Below, piece by piece: positions 45,601-54,377 of a stretch of DNA of 64,000 nt; positions within the stretch are counted from its first letter, which is position 1, and each line of letters begins with the position of its first letter. The position numbers and the translations under genes were made by a program. The notes below the pieces were generated by a model. The model was not told the origin of the DNA, did no database searches, and saw only the letters and a list, made by a program, of their open reading frames with translations. Origin of the DNA: Sulfitobacter albidus (lineage in GTDB: Bacteria > Pseudomonadota > Alphaproteobacteria > Rhodobacterales > Rhodobacteraceae); assembly GCF_018200035.1 (NCBI RefSeq), contig NZ_CP073581.1, positions 1,484,501 to 1,548,500 on the forward strand, given 5' to 3'.

Positions 45601-46701
45601 TTAGGGGGGATTACCGTCGGCCTCGTACCGGATCGGACGCGCCTCGAATGCCTCCATCGCCTCCTCGATCTCGCCCAACCGGGCATCGACATCTTCGGGC
45701 AGCTCGTCGGCCTCCGTATGCTCGGCCTCGAGCGCGTCGTATTCGGCCTTCAGCGACTGGTAGCTGGCAGCCTCCTCACAGGTCATCGGCACCGCTTCGC
45801 CATGGACCCGGCGCATCCCGAAGGTGTGGCCATAAGGGAACTCGGTGTCGACCTCGACCCAATTCCAGCCCTCGGCGCGGACCGCCTCGGCCTCCTCGGC
45901 CAGTTTCTCGCGCACCATAACGTCGAGCAGGGCGGCATCCTGCAGCCAGCCGCCGTCATCCTGCTGGAACAGGTCGCGCAGGATTTCACCCCCGGCCTCG
46001 ACGTAATCGTCGAGCCCGACGAACTGTGCCCGCTTGTCCGAGGCCCGCACCGCACCCTCGGTCAGCATGCGGCGGATTTCATAGGGCTGCCGCGAATAGT
46101 GCCGCTGCAGCGCCTCCCAGACCTGTTCCTGCCGCGCGTGATCGGGATTGACCGTGAAGGCCATGAGCTGGTCGAGCGTCATCTCCTCCTCGGAATAGGC
46201 GTCGAGCAGCGACGGGGCGACGGCGGCGAGCTTCAGCCGCTGCTTGACCACGCTGGCCGAGACGAAGAAGGCCGCTGCGATCTCCTCCTCTGTGCGGCCC
46301 TTCTCGCGCATCGCCTGGAAGGCGCGGAACTGGTCGAGCGGATGCAGCGGCGCGCGCTGGACGTTCTCGGCGAGACTGTCCTCCTCGGCGAGCCCGTCTG
46401 TGCGCACGATGCAGGGCACCAGCGCGGTCTTGTTCATGCGCTTCTGCTTGACGAGCAGTTCGAGCGCCCGGAACCGACGCCCGCCGGCGGGGATCGTGTA
46501 CATGCCGGTCTCGGCACCACTGTCATCCAGAACGGGCCGCACGGTGATGGAGCTGAGCAGCGTCCGCCGCGCGATGTCCTCGGCCAGTTCCTCGATCGAC
46601 ACGCCGGCCTTGACGTGGCGCACGTTCGACTGGCTGAGCATCAGCTTGTTGAAGGGAATGTCGCGCGAGGCGCTGAGGGTGATCTTCTGTTGCTTGGTCA
46701 T
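45601..46701 (-). CDS. ParB/RepB-type partition-like protein, C-terminus truncated by an IS
   Basis: A 366-residue frame. Residues 10-130 form the ParB N-terminal domain (IPFNKLMLSQSNVRHV, IPAGGRRFRALELLVK, CIVRTDGLAEEDSLAENVQRAPLHPLDQFRAF), followed by a helix-turn-helix (TEEEIAAAFFVSASVVKQRLKLAAV). The last residues GNPP and the stop come from the IS end at 45604-45616, so the native C-terminus is lost. Such proteins on islands and plasmids may regulate genes instead of segregating DNA. Its leader carries the structured RNA at 46712-46762. Confidence 0.86.
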   Translation of the reverse strand: MTKQQKITLSASRDIPFNKLMLSQSNVRHVKAGVSIEELAEDIARRTLLSSITVRPVLDDSGAETGMYTIPAGGRRFRALELLVKQKRMNKTALVPCIVRTDGLAEEDSLAENVQRAPLHPLDQFRAFQAMREKGRTEEEIAAAFFVSASVVKQRLKLAAVAPSLLDAYSEEEMTLDQLMAFTVNPDHARQEQVWEALQRHYSRQPYEIRRMLTEGAVRASDKRAQFVGLDDYVEAGGEILRDLFQQDDGGWLQDAALLDVMVREKLAEEAEAVRAEGWNWVEVDTEFPYGHTFGMRRVHGEAVPMTCEEAASYQSLKAEYDALEAEHTEADELPEDVDARLGEIEEAMEAFEARPIRYEADGNPP

Positions 46702-46711
46702 CGGGATATCT

Positions 46712-46762
46712 CCGCGACGGGCCAGCCGGGAGCCTCTCTCCCGACCTTCAAACCCGTCACGG
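46712..46762 (-). ncRNA. Structured leader RNA of the parB-like gene (copy 1)
   Basis: In RNA sense, CCGUGACGGG (46762-46753) pairs with CCCGUCGCGG (46721-46712) in a 10-bp stem. Inside is a hairpin CGGGAG-AGAGG-CUCCCG. The 3' strand overlaps the ribosome site (GCGGAGA), and exactly 10 nt separate it from the ATG. The same structure with a covarying inner stem precedes the DUF932 gene. Confidence 0.78.
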
Positions 46763-46818
46763 AAAACCCGGCCCCCTCTAACTCTAAGTGCGGGATGCGT
46801 AGGCCTTCACCTTAGGCA

Positions 46819-48288
46819 ATGCTCCCTTCCGGGGGGCAACTCCACCAGCTCTCTTTTGGAGAAATCTTGGACAGCTTGCATTGCGCAATCAAACAACATG
46901 GCTACCCTTCTATGGCCAGCGCCCTTGAAGTGCTTCTGCAACGGAAAGGGCCGAAGCTGCCGTCGCGACACGAGAAGAAGAGAAAAGAAATGCACCCATT
47001 TCCAACACCAATATCGATTTCAGAGAACTACTTTGGAGTGCCAGTTGAACAGGAACATCTTGGCTTTTTCGACGAGATCGATGGCGACAGGTTTATTGAT
47101 TTTGCCAAAACCTACCTGTCCGCGATGAAGACCGGATTTGTGACTGAAAGGATATTGCATCACACATCTTCGCAGAAAGTCAGGCTTTTCTTCGATCGAG
47201 GATTCCACCTCGAGTATCAGTATGAAATCGAGAGACGGTTTTCACCTACACCGGTTCTGGGACACTCACCTTACCCTCAGTACACTCTGGGGAGCCTAGA
47301 CAGAATTGATGTCGCTCTTGATCCACTTAAAAAGCATCTTCTGGTAGCCGACGAAATCTACTTAGAAGACAACTTTTACAGATGTTTTGACGCTGTCGCA
47401 GACTCCTACAAGCGCACCGGATGGAAAGATCACCCTCAGATCCGATCCGGCGTGGAACATAGTCTGAAGGCATTCAAAGACTGGGTCAGAATTCTTGCAG
47501 AGTTAAAGCCGCTGATTGAGACGGGGGCACTAATCTTCACCCCGTATTACGCGATACCGTCGTTCCCATATGCGTCAGGCAGCCCAGTCATCGAAGATGC
47601 CATGCGCGGCCTGTATATTCCACCGGACCCAACAGTTAAGCCAGCTGGCTCAGCACGCATCAATTTAGAGGATTTGAGCAAGCCACCCAAAATTCCTGTG
47701 ATGACAAGAGATGCACGAAAACCAAGGTTCAACTGGGACCGAGGTGTAAATGCCTGGCTGAATGCAAGACTCTTGGGCTTGGACCCTGTGTTCCCAGATA
47801 TTGAAACGCAAGTATGGGCATCAAGAATTCGACACCTTACTGAGGATCAAAACTCCTTGGTTTCGGATTTGGTATCAATTGAGATCCTGCCACTTTCACA
47901 CAAGCAACTGTCAATCAGTGAGCTAATCAAGCTGCGGCGAAACGAAGAAGTGTTCAGCCACGTTCGCAGCGCACTTTCTGATGGCAAGACTTATTTGGCC
48001 GAAAACATCCGCGAGGACGCGTCGCAGGAGTTCGTCGATGAAACTTTCAGAACCTTTCTTCGCAACTCAATTGAAGAGCCAAAATGGCTCAAGCACTTGA
48101 AGTATTTAGACAATTCGATAGTTGGCGGAAGCGTGTTTTCTGTCTCAATTGGTGCAGCTTGCTTGCTCGCAAACCCACTGGTTGGTCTTATCGCGCCTGC
48201 GGCATTATCGCCGAAGCTTGCGATTGAAGCCGAAAAGAGGATGAACCCTAGAACGCGCGCGATAACCCGGCTCAACTCATTGTTTTGA
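46819..48288 (+). CDS. 489-residue island protein of unknown function
   Basis: Begins MLPSGGQLHQLSFGEILDSLHCAIKQHGYP; an alternative start is ATG 46990 (MHPFPTPISISENYFG), preceded by AAGAGAAAAG. The middle is a mixed alpha/beta region with many aromatic residues (RLFFDRGFHLEYQYEIERRF). Near residues 445-480 is a hydrophobic helix pair, GGSVFSVSIGAACLLANPLVGLIAPAAL, that could insert in a membrane. It is AT-richer than its neighbours and the only unknown plus-strand gene in the island. No family is recognised. Confidence 0.65.
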   Translation: MLPSGGQLHQLSFGEILDSLHCAIKQHGYPSMASALEVLLQRKGPKLPSRHEKKRKEMHPFPTPISISENYFGVPVEQEHLGFFDEIDGDRFIDFAKTYLSAMKTGFVTERILHHTSSQKVRLFFDRGFHLEYQYEIERRFSPTPVLGHSPYPQYTLGSLDRIDVALDPLKKHLLVADEIYLEDNFYRCFDAVADSYKRTGWKDHPQIRSGVEHSLKAFKDWVRILAELKPLIETGALIFTPYYAIPSFPYASGSPVIEDAMRGLYIPPDPTVKPAGSARINLEDLSKPPKIPVMTRDARKPRFNWDRGVNAWLNARLLGLDPVFPDIETQVWASRIRHLTEDQNSLVSDLVSIEILPLSHKQLSISELIKLRRNEEVFSHVRSALSDGKTYLAENIREDASQEFVDETFRTFLRNSIEEPKWLKHLKYLDNSIVGGSVFSVSIGAACLLANPLVGLIAPAALSPKLAIEAEKRMNPRTRAITRLNSLF

Positions 48289-48373
48289 CTGACCTGCTTT
48301 GTCAAGCAATGCGAAATCAATGGTCAAGACGGTTGGCGGCGCAGTTTTCTTAGCCGCCAACGAAAAAACTGTC

Positions 48374-49567
48374 CTAGGTGGCCCTTTCCAACAACGCTTT
48401 CGCCTTCCCCTCCATCACCAACCGCGCATCCTGCTGCGGCTTCGAGCGAGCTACCGCGGTGATCCCCTGGACGAAGTCGAAGACGCTCTCTGGCGGGCGG
48501 CCTTCCTCGGCGAGTACCGTCTCGACGATCCGCCCCGTCTCCGCCTTCGAGAACCCACGCTTGCGCAGGAAGTCCTGACGGTCCTCGTCCGACCGCGCGA
48601 CGATCTTTTCCTGCGCGGCGCGGATGCCGTCGATAAAGGGCGCGGGCGAGGACTCGGCGAAGCGGCTCAGCGCCGGGGCGGCCGCGTGGGCGAAGCGGGA
48701 GGCGGCGTATTTCGAATGCCGGATCGTGATCTCCTGGAAGTCTTCGACGCCCCACAGGTTGCGGTTCTGGCAGACCGCGCGCAGGTAGAAGCTGGCGATG
48801 CCGAGCGTCTTGGCGCCCACCTCCGAATTCCAGCAATAGAACCCCCGGAAGTAGAGGTCGGGTGAGCCATCGGGCAGCAGCCCCGCCTCGATGGGGTTCA
48901 GGTCATCGACGAGGAACAGGAACACGTCACGGTCGGAGGCGTAGAGCGTCGTCGTCTCCCTCGTGACGTCCACGCGCGGGTTGTAGATGCCGGTCGACCA
49001 GTCGAGTACGCCCGGCACCTTCCAGCGCGTGTCGCCCGTGCCGTTGCCCGCGATGCGCTGTACGGCGGAGACCAGTTCGTGATCGTAGATGCGGCCAGAG
49101 TCCGGGCCGGTCACGGCGCGCAGTTCCGTGCGGCCATCTGCGACTTCCACCGTCTTGATCTGTTCGGCCCGGTGGTTCGTCAGCCCATATTGCAGGTTGA
49201 TGCCCGCCAGCGGCGCGGGAAGTTGCCGCAAGTATGCTGCGGGCGCGCCCACGAGGCTCGAGAGCTGGCCAAAGCTCCAATGCGTCGGCGCGATGGGCTC
49301 ATCCGTGCCGGGCAGGACTAGCCCCAACTTCTCTGGGTTGTCGCGATGCGCCTCGACCCGGATCGCAGCACTTTCCACCGTGCGCGTCCGGCTCCGCTCC
49401 GCCCGGCCCTTGACCGAGGCGAAAAGATCGTCGAGCGACAGATACCGCTCGTCATCCGGCCGCGAGAACCACTCCGACGACACGCGGTCCACATTGGTAC
49501 CGCGCGACACATCCACCTTGTAGCCCCCGCTGATGTCACGCCCGGCATCGATGATTTCGGTATTCAT
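48374..49567 (-). CDS. DUF932 family protein
   Basis: A 397-residue protein with [52 protein letters not shown] and [24 protein letters not shown], matching DUF932 (phage- and plasmid-associated; function unknown). Intact length. Such proteins are usual companions of ParB-like genes on alphaproteobacterial plasmids and islands. Its start is preceded at exactly 10 nt by the second copy of the leader RNA. Confidence 0.87.
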   Translation of the reverse strand: MNTEIIDAGRDISGGYKVDVSRGTNVDRVSSEWFSRPDDERYLSLDDLFASVKGRAERSRTRTVESAAIRVEAHRDNPEKLGLVLPGTDEPIAPTHWSFGQLSSLVGAPAAYLRQLPAPLAGINLQYGLTNHRAEQIKTVEVADGRTELRAVTGPDSGRIYDHELVSAVQRIAGNGTGDTRWKVPGVLDWSTGIYNPRVDVTRETTTLYASDRDVFLFLVDDLNPIEAGLLPDGSPDLYFRGFYCWNSEVGAKTLGIASFYLRAVCQNRNLWGVEDFQEITIRHSKYAASRFAHAAAPALSRFAESSPAPFIDGIRAAQEKIVARSDEDRQDFLRKRGFSKAETGRIVETVLAEEGRPPESVFDFVQGITAVARSKPQQDARLVMEGKAKALLERAT

Positions 49568-49577
49568 GGGTTTTCTC

Positions 49578-49625
49578 CCGCGACGGGCGCCGGAGGCCTC
49601 TCCTCCAGCCTTTAACCCGTCACGG
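49578..49625 (-). ncRNA. Structured leader RNA of the DUF932 gene (copy 2)
   Basis: CCGUGACGGG (49625-49616) pairs with CCCGUCGCGG (49587-49578). The inner hairpin is GGAGG-AGAGG-CCUCC. Compared with copy 1, both outer strands and the AGAGG loop are identical while the inner stem has changed on both sides (GGGAG/CUCCC to GGAGG/CCUCC). This conserves pairing, not sequence. The ATG follows after 10 nt (GAGAAAACCC). Confidence 0.78.
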
Positions 49626-49717
49626 CCCTCCCTGCCCGTCTCTGACTCTCAAGACGGCGAAAAGCAGGGGCCAGCGGCACCATCAAAGAACTGAAAATCG
49701 GGAAATATGGGGGGAAG

Positions 49718-49794
49718 TGGCGCACCCAGTAGGATTCGAACCTACGACCTTCGCCTTCGGAGGGCGACACTCTATCCAGCTGAGCTATGGGTGC
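49718..49794 (-). tRNA. Intact tRNA-Arg (CCG) carried by the island
   Basis: A 77-nt cloverleaf: acceptor GCACCCA with TGGGTGC, D-arm TAGCTCAGCTGGATAGAG, anticodon stem TCGCC/GGCGA around CTCCGAA (CCG), T-arm GTAGGTTCGAATCCTAC, encoded CCA. It reads CGG codons, the same as the tRNA split by the island, from which it differs in all stems, so it is not a simple duplicate. It also contains the GCCTTCGGAG core (49753-49762). Confidence 0.96.
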
Positions 49795-49918
49795 AAACTG
49801 CTTACGCAGTGCTTACTTCAATTTTCCGCGGGATTAAAGCAAAGATCAACAGCCCCGCAAACCACTGATCTAAAACGTCTATTTTCACTCGTCTTCACGC
49901 AAGGACCCCTTGACATCA

Positions 49919-49960
<42 letters not shown>

Positions 49961-50011
49961 ACGACGGGCGGTATAGTCGCCCCGCCCTGCCCCTGCAATT
50001 ACAAAAGCGTC

Positions 50012-51232
50012 TCAGGCGAACAGATCATGTGCCAGTTCCAGCGCGTCGATCCACGTATCGATCTCGGATTTGGTGTTGTAGACGCCCATCGAGGCGCGGC
50101 AGGTGGCGTTGATCCCGATATGCGCCATCAGCGGACCGCAGCAATGCTGCCCCGCGCGCACCGCGACGCCCCGCTTGTCGAGGATGGTCGAGATGTCATG
50201 CGCGTGCGCCGCCCCATCGATGGTAAAGCTGAAGATCGCGCCCTTGGTCGGCGTCGTTCCCTGCACCTGCACCCAGTTCAGTCCGCCCAGCTTCTGTACG
50301 GCGTAGTCGCGCAGATCGTCCTCATGCGCCTTGATCGCCTGCATCCCGATACCCTGCATGTAGTCGATGGCGACGCCCAGCCCGATCATCTGCACGATGC
50401 CCGGCGTGCCGGCCTCAAACTTCATGGGCGGATCATTGTAGGTGACCGTATCCTTGGTGACTTCGCGGATCATGTCGCCCCCGCCGATAAAGGGGCGCAT
50501 CTCCTCCATCCGCTCGCGGCGGCAAAAAATCGCGCCGGAGCCGGATGGGCCATAGAGCTTGTGGCCGGTGATCGCGTAGAAATCGCATCCCATGTCCTGG
50601 ACGTCGACGGGCATGTGCACGGCCGCCTGGCTGCCGTCGATCACGGTGCAGATCCCACGGCTGCGCGCCTCGGCGCAGATGGTTTTCACGTCCACCACCG
50701 TGCCCAGCACGTTGGACATGTGGGTGATCGCAACCAGCTTGGTGCGTGGGGTGATCGCGTCGATCACGCGGGCCGGATCCAGCGCGCCGGTGCTGTCGGT
50801 GTCGACCCATTTGATCACCACGCCCATACGCTCGCGCAGGAAATGCCAGGGCACGATATTGGCGTGATGCTCCATTACACTCAGGATGACTTCATCCCCC
50901 TCGCGCAGATGTGCCATCGCCCAGCCGTAGGCGACCATGTTGATGCCCTCCGTCGTGCCGGAGTTGAAAACGATCTCTTCCTCGTCGCTCGCGTTCAGAA
51001 AATTAGCAATCTTGGCGCGCACGGCCTCATAATTGTCGGTGGCGATGTTCGACAGGGTGTGCAGCCCGCGGTGCACATTGGCGTATTCGTGGGCGTAGGC
51101 GTTGCTGATCGCGTCGATCACCACCTGCGGCTTTTGCGCTGAAGCGCCGTTGTCGAAATACACCAGCGGCTTGCCGTTCACCTCGCGCGACAGGATCGGG
51201 AAATCGGCACGGATCTTTTGCACGTCAAACAT
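50012..51232 (-). CDS. sufS: SufS-type cysteine desulfurase
   Basis: A 406-residue protein from ATG 51232 ([14 protein letters not shown]). PLP lysine in [17 protein letters not shown], active-site cysteine region [16 protein letters not shown], and [11 protein letters not shown]. It removes sulfur from cysteine for the SufBCD scaffold, helped by SufE. It is the last gene of the suf operon and overlaps the preceding membrane gene by 8 bp. It borders the island. Confidence 0.95.
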   Translation of the reverse strand: MFDVQKIRADFPILSREVNGKPLVYFDNGASAQKPQVVIDAISNAYAHEYANVHRGLHTLSNIATDNYEAVRAKIANFLNASDEEEIVFNSGTTEGINMVAYGWAMAHLREGDEVILSVMEHHANIVPWHFLRERMGVVIKWVDTDSTGALDPARVIDAITPRTKLVAITHMSNVLGTVVDVKTICAEARSRGICTVIDGSQAAVHMPVDVQDMGCDFYAITGHKLYGPSGSGAIFCRRERMEEMRPFIGGGDMIREVTKDTVTYNDPPMKFEAGTPGIVQMIGLGVAIDYMQGIGMQAIKAHEDDLRDYAVQKLGGLNWVQVQGTTPTKGAIFSFTIDGAAHAHDISTILDKRGVAVRAGQHCCGPLMAHIGINATCRASMGVYNTKSEIDTWIDALELAHDLFA

Positions 51233-51812
51233 TTGCGGGTACTCCAAGGGTGGCGGTGCCAATCAGGGCCACCAGCACCAACAGTCCAAAGATGATCCCG
51301 ACCGCCGAGAGGATCAGCACGCCGACCCCCTGCATCAGCGAGCGCAGCTGCAACCCTTCGGTCAGGAAATTCACGGTGATCCACAGCCCCAGCACCCCCA
51401 CGACAAGCGAGAAGAGTTGCGCGAGGAACGGCGCCACCAGCATCAGCACCAGCATGATCGCCTGTGCGCCCGCCCGCAGGATCTGCAGCCAGACCATGAG
51501 CTTCAGAAGATCGCCCAGATCCCCCTGCCCGCCGATCATCTTTCCGGTCCAGAAAAACGCGTGCACCGTGATCACCAGAACGCCGGTAATCAGGAAAAAG
51601 AACATCAGCGGGTTGCTCAGCAGCGGTGGCAGCACGCTGGTGTCGACCCCGAACAGCGACAGGCTGTAGAGGATGGCGTTGATCGCGGCGGCAAGGACAA
51701 GCCCGCTCCACAACGCGTCACGGCTCAGCGGAGTGCCCATGATGCGGCGCGCGGCCTCACGCGGGGACTGGATGGTTTGCAGCGCCAGATCCTTGAGCTC
51801 ATCAGAGATCAT
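51225..51812 (-). CDS. Yip1-like membrane protein
   Basis: A 195-residue protein: MISDELKDLALQTIQSPREAARRIMG, then five hydrophobic segments (for example LMFFFLITGVLVITVHAFFW, ILRAGAQAIMLVLMLVAPFL), which is the YIP1-family pattern. Function unknown. It overlaps genes on both sides (4 and 8 bp) within the suf operon. Confidence 0.75.
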   Translation of the reverse strand: MISDELKDLALQTIQSPREAARRIMGTPLSRDALWSGLVLAAAINAILYSLSLFGVDTSVLPPLLSNPLMFFFLITGVLVITVHAFFWTGKMIGGQGDLGDLLKLMVWLQILRAGAQAIMLVLMLVAPFLAQLFSLVVGVLGLWITVNFLTEGLQLRSLMQGVGVLILSAVGIIFGLLVLVALIGTATLGVPANV

Positions 51813-52297
51813 GTGTCCGTGTCCTCGGCGACGGTCAGGCCGCTGACCCAGAACCAAGTGAAGACGATCAACCAAAGCAGGCTGAGGATCTGCACCGCAG
51901 GCCCCGGCCCGGCAAATCCTGCCGTCAACCCCAGCAGCAGCAGCACCGGGGTCGATGCAAGCAGCGCCCAGATCAGGGTGAACCGGATCTGGAACCCGCT
52001 GATCACGCGATTGGCAACGCGCGCCAGCACCCAGACCGCCGCCGCGAACAGATAGACAAAGATCGGCAGGATGAAGATCGTCAGAAACGCCGTCCAATAC
52101 AGCCGCGCCACCAGCGGCACGTCAGGATCCAGCTGCGCCTCGCGCGCCTGATAGGGGCTGGCGGCGATGAACATCAGCAGCCCCGCAATCAGCAGGAACA
52201 ACAGCCCGCGCACCTCGTTACGGCCCTGCGACAGGAACCGACGCATGATGCGGCGCGGCCCCCGGTAGGTGGCGACGATATCCTGGGTCAGCGCCAT
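51809..52297 (-). CDS. Membrane protein of unknown function in the suf operon
   Basis: A 162-residue protein from ATG 52297: MALTQDIVATYRGPRRIMRRFLSQGRNEVRGLLFLLIAGLL, with four hydrophobic segments. It sits 1 bp after sufD and overlaps the Yip1-like gene by 4 bp. Presence of this gene and the next one inside the operon suggests coordinated expression with Fe-S assembly; no function is known. Confidence 0.7.
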   Translation of the reverse strand: MALTQDIVATYRGPRRIMRRFLSQGRNEVRGLLFLLIAGLLMFIAASPYQAREAQLDPDVPLVARLYWTAFLTIFILPIFVYLFAAAVWVLARVANRVISGFQIRFTLIWALLASTPVLLLLGLTAGFAGPGPAVQILSLLWLIVFTWFWVSGLTVAEDTDT

Positions 52298-52298
52298 C

Positions 52299-53579
52299 TC
52301 AGCTGCGATGCCGCGTGAGCCAGGCGCCAAGCCGGTCGGTGATGTCATCGCGCAGCTCTTCGTGCGCAATCTCGTCCACCGCTTCGGCAAGGAACGCGAG
52401 CGTCAGCAGATCGGTTGCCTCGCCTTCCGGCACCCCGCGCGAGCGCAGGTAAAACAACGCGTCCTCGTCAATCGCGCCGGAGGTCGAGCCGTGCGAACAG
52501 GCCACATCGTCGGCATAGATCTCAAGCTCGGGCTTGGCGAGGAACTGGCTGTCGTCATCGAGCAGCAAGGACTGGCTGATCTGATAACCGTCAGTCTTTT
52601 GCGCACCGGCTTTCACAAGGATCTTGCCCTGAAAAACACCCGTGGCGCCGTTGCGCAGCACTTTCTTGAACACCTGACGGCTTTCGCAATTCACCGCGTC
52701 ATGGGTGATGAACACCGTATCATCGTGGTGAAAATCACCGTCGCCCACGCACGCACCCGCCACATGGGCCAGCGCATCGTCGCCGGTGATCTCGATCACA
52801 CAATCATTGCGGGTCATCACACCGTTCACCGTGACAGTGAAGGAGCGAAACGCGGATTCGCGGCCCAGACGGGCAAAGATATGCGTCGCCGCCCGACGCT
52901 CATGGTCGCGACCCTGCGCGCGGATGTGATGGAACGAGGCGGTATCGGCCACCTCGACCTCAAGCACCTGATTGAACCGCGCGGCGGCGGGACCGTCTTC
53001 CAAAAGCGTCATCTCGGCGCCTGCGTCCAACTTGATGCAGTGGTGCAGCATCGCGTCAGAAGTCTCTGACACATGGCGATAAATCAGGTTCACCGGCTTG
53101 CTGGGTTTGCCCGTCACATGGATCAGCACACCGTCGGTCGCGAAGGCCGTGTTCAACGCCGCCAAGGGACGCGACACAGGCGTCTGCCCGCGCGTTTCGA
53201 GCGTGCCATAAAGATGCTGCGCCCAGTGCAGGTCGCTGTCGGCGGTCGCCAGGCGTTCGATGCTGATCCCTTCGAGGGACAGATCATCGGACGCCTCGGC
53301 GTCGAAAACACCGTCCACGAACACGATCTTCAGACGGTCCACAGCGTCGAACATTGGCGCTTCGTCATTTTCCAGTACCTTCGCGGGGATCGCCTCGGGC
53401 TGGGTCAGCGTATCGGGGCGGGTGTATTTCCAATACTCGTCGCGGCGGGTCGGAAGGCCGGTGGCCTGCACCCGCGCCAGCGCGTCCTCGCGCGCGGCAC
53501 GCGCCCAGCCGCCGCTAGGCATCTCAAGCCCCGCGATCATCGCGTCGAGCGGATTTGCGGTCGTTGCGGGCTGAGCCAT
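52299..53579 (-). CDS. sufD: Fe-S cluster assembly protein SufD
   Basis: A 426-residue protein. TRRDEYWKYTRPDTL and the beta-helix C-terminal region DDVACSHGSTSGAIDEDALFYLRSRGVPEGEA are SufD/SufB motifs; the His in CSHG is a cluster-ligand candidate. SufD forms the SufBC2D scaffold. Its ATG overlaps the sufC stop by one base. Confidence 0.95.
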   Translation of the reverse strand: MAQPATTANPLDAMIAGLEMPSGGWARAAREDALARVQATGLPTRRDEYWKYTRPDTLTQPEAIPAKVLENDEAPMFDAVDRLKIVFVDGVFDAEASDDLSLEGISIERLATADSDLHWAQHLYGTLETRGQTPVSRPLAALNTAFATDGVLIHVTGKPSKPVNLIYRHVSETSDAMLHHCIKLDAGAEMTLLEDGPAAARFNQVLEVEVADTASFHHIRAQGRDHERRAATHIFARLGRESAFRSFTVTVNGVMTRNDCVIEITGDDALAHVAGACVGDGDFHHDDTVFITHDAVNCESRQVFKKVLRNGATGVFQGKILVKAGAQKTDGYQISQSLLLDDDSQFLAKPELEIYADDVACSHGSTSGAIDEDALFYLRSRGVPEGEATDLLTLAFLAEAVDEIAHEELRDDITDRLGAWLTRHRS

Positions 53580-54334
53580 TACGCCACCTCGCTGAGAATG
53601 TCGGCGTAGCCGTTGTTCTCAACTTCCAGCGCCAGCTCCGGCCCGCCGGTTTTCACGATACGCCCGTCGGCCATGATGTGCACCACATCAGGTTTGATGT
53701 GATCCAGCAGACGCTGGTAGTGCGTGATAACGAGAAACCCGCGCCCTTCGGAGCGCAGCGCGTTCACGCCTTCGGCCACCAGCTTCATCGCATCGACGTC
53801 AAGGCCAGAGTCGGTTTCGTCGAGGATGCACATCTTGGGCTCCAGCATCGCCATCTGCAGGATTTCGTTGCGCTTTTTCTCACCGCCCGAAAAGCCCATG
53901 TTGACCGGGCGTTTAAGCATATCGGCGTCGATCTTCAGCTCCTTGGCGCGCGCGCGCACCACTTTCAGGAACTCCGCCGCCGACATCTCGTCCTCACCGC
54001 GCGCCTTGCGCTGTGCGTTCACCGCCGTGCGCAGAAACGTCATGTTGCCCACGCCGGGGATCTCGACCGGATATTGGAACGCCAGAAACAGGCCCGCGGC
54101 GGCGCGCTCTTCGGGCTCCATGTCCAGAATATCTGCACCCTCAAGGTGGGCAGAGCCGTCAGTGACCTCATAGCCATCCTTGCCAGATAGCACATAGCTC
54201 AGCGTCGATTTACCAGAGCCGTTGGGCCCCATGATCGCGTGCACCTTGCCCGCCTCGACCTCCAGATCTACGCCTTTGAGGATTTGCTTGTCTTCGTCTT
54301 CCAGTTTGACCTGAAGGTTCTTGATGCTCAGCAT
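53579..54334 (-). CDS. sufC: Fe-S assembly ATPase SufC
   Basis: A 251-residue ABC ATPase. Walker A GPNGSGKST, signature FSGGEKKRNEILQ, Walker B CILDETDSGLDVDA (DETDSGLD is typical for SufC) and His in FLVITHYQRLLD. It powers the SufBC2D scaffold in the cytosol. It is followed at once by sufD. Confidence 0.97.
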   Translation of the reverse strand: MLSIKNLQVKLEDEDKQILKGVDLEVEAGKVHAIMGPNGSGKSTLSYVLSGKDGYEVTDGSAHLEGADILDMEPEERAAAGLFLAFQYPVEIPGVGNMTFLRTAVNAQRKARGEDEMSAAEFLKVVRARAKELKIDADMLKRPVNMGFSGGEKKRNEILQMAMLEPKMCILDETDSGLDVDAMKLVAEGVNALRSEGRGFLVITHYQRLLDHIKPDVVHIMADGRIVKTGGPELALEVENNGYADILSEVA

Positions 54335-54377
54335 GATGTGTCCTTTCGTGTGTGAGGTAAGTCGCGGGTCGCGATTG

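Larger units (their letters stand above)
44417..45616 (-). mobile_element. Second IS3-family insertion sequence, 1200 bp
   Basis: Ends CGGTAATCCCCCC at 44417-44429 and its reverse complement at 45604-45616. Flanking trinucleotides are ATC and TCG, so no target duplication is seen. orfA and a nonsense-mutated orfB lie inside. It abuts the unknown gene's first ATG on one side and truncates the parB-like gene on the other, consistent with a deletion or rearrangement at this IS. Confidence 0.87.

Noticed and set aside
49900..49918. AAGGGGTCC after the tRNA 5' half as a functional acceptor strand
   Set aside because: There is no T-arm between it and the anticodon arm and the pairing has an extra G, so no tRNA fold is possible.
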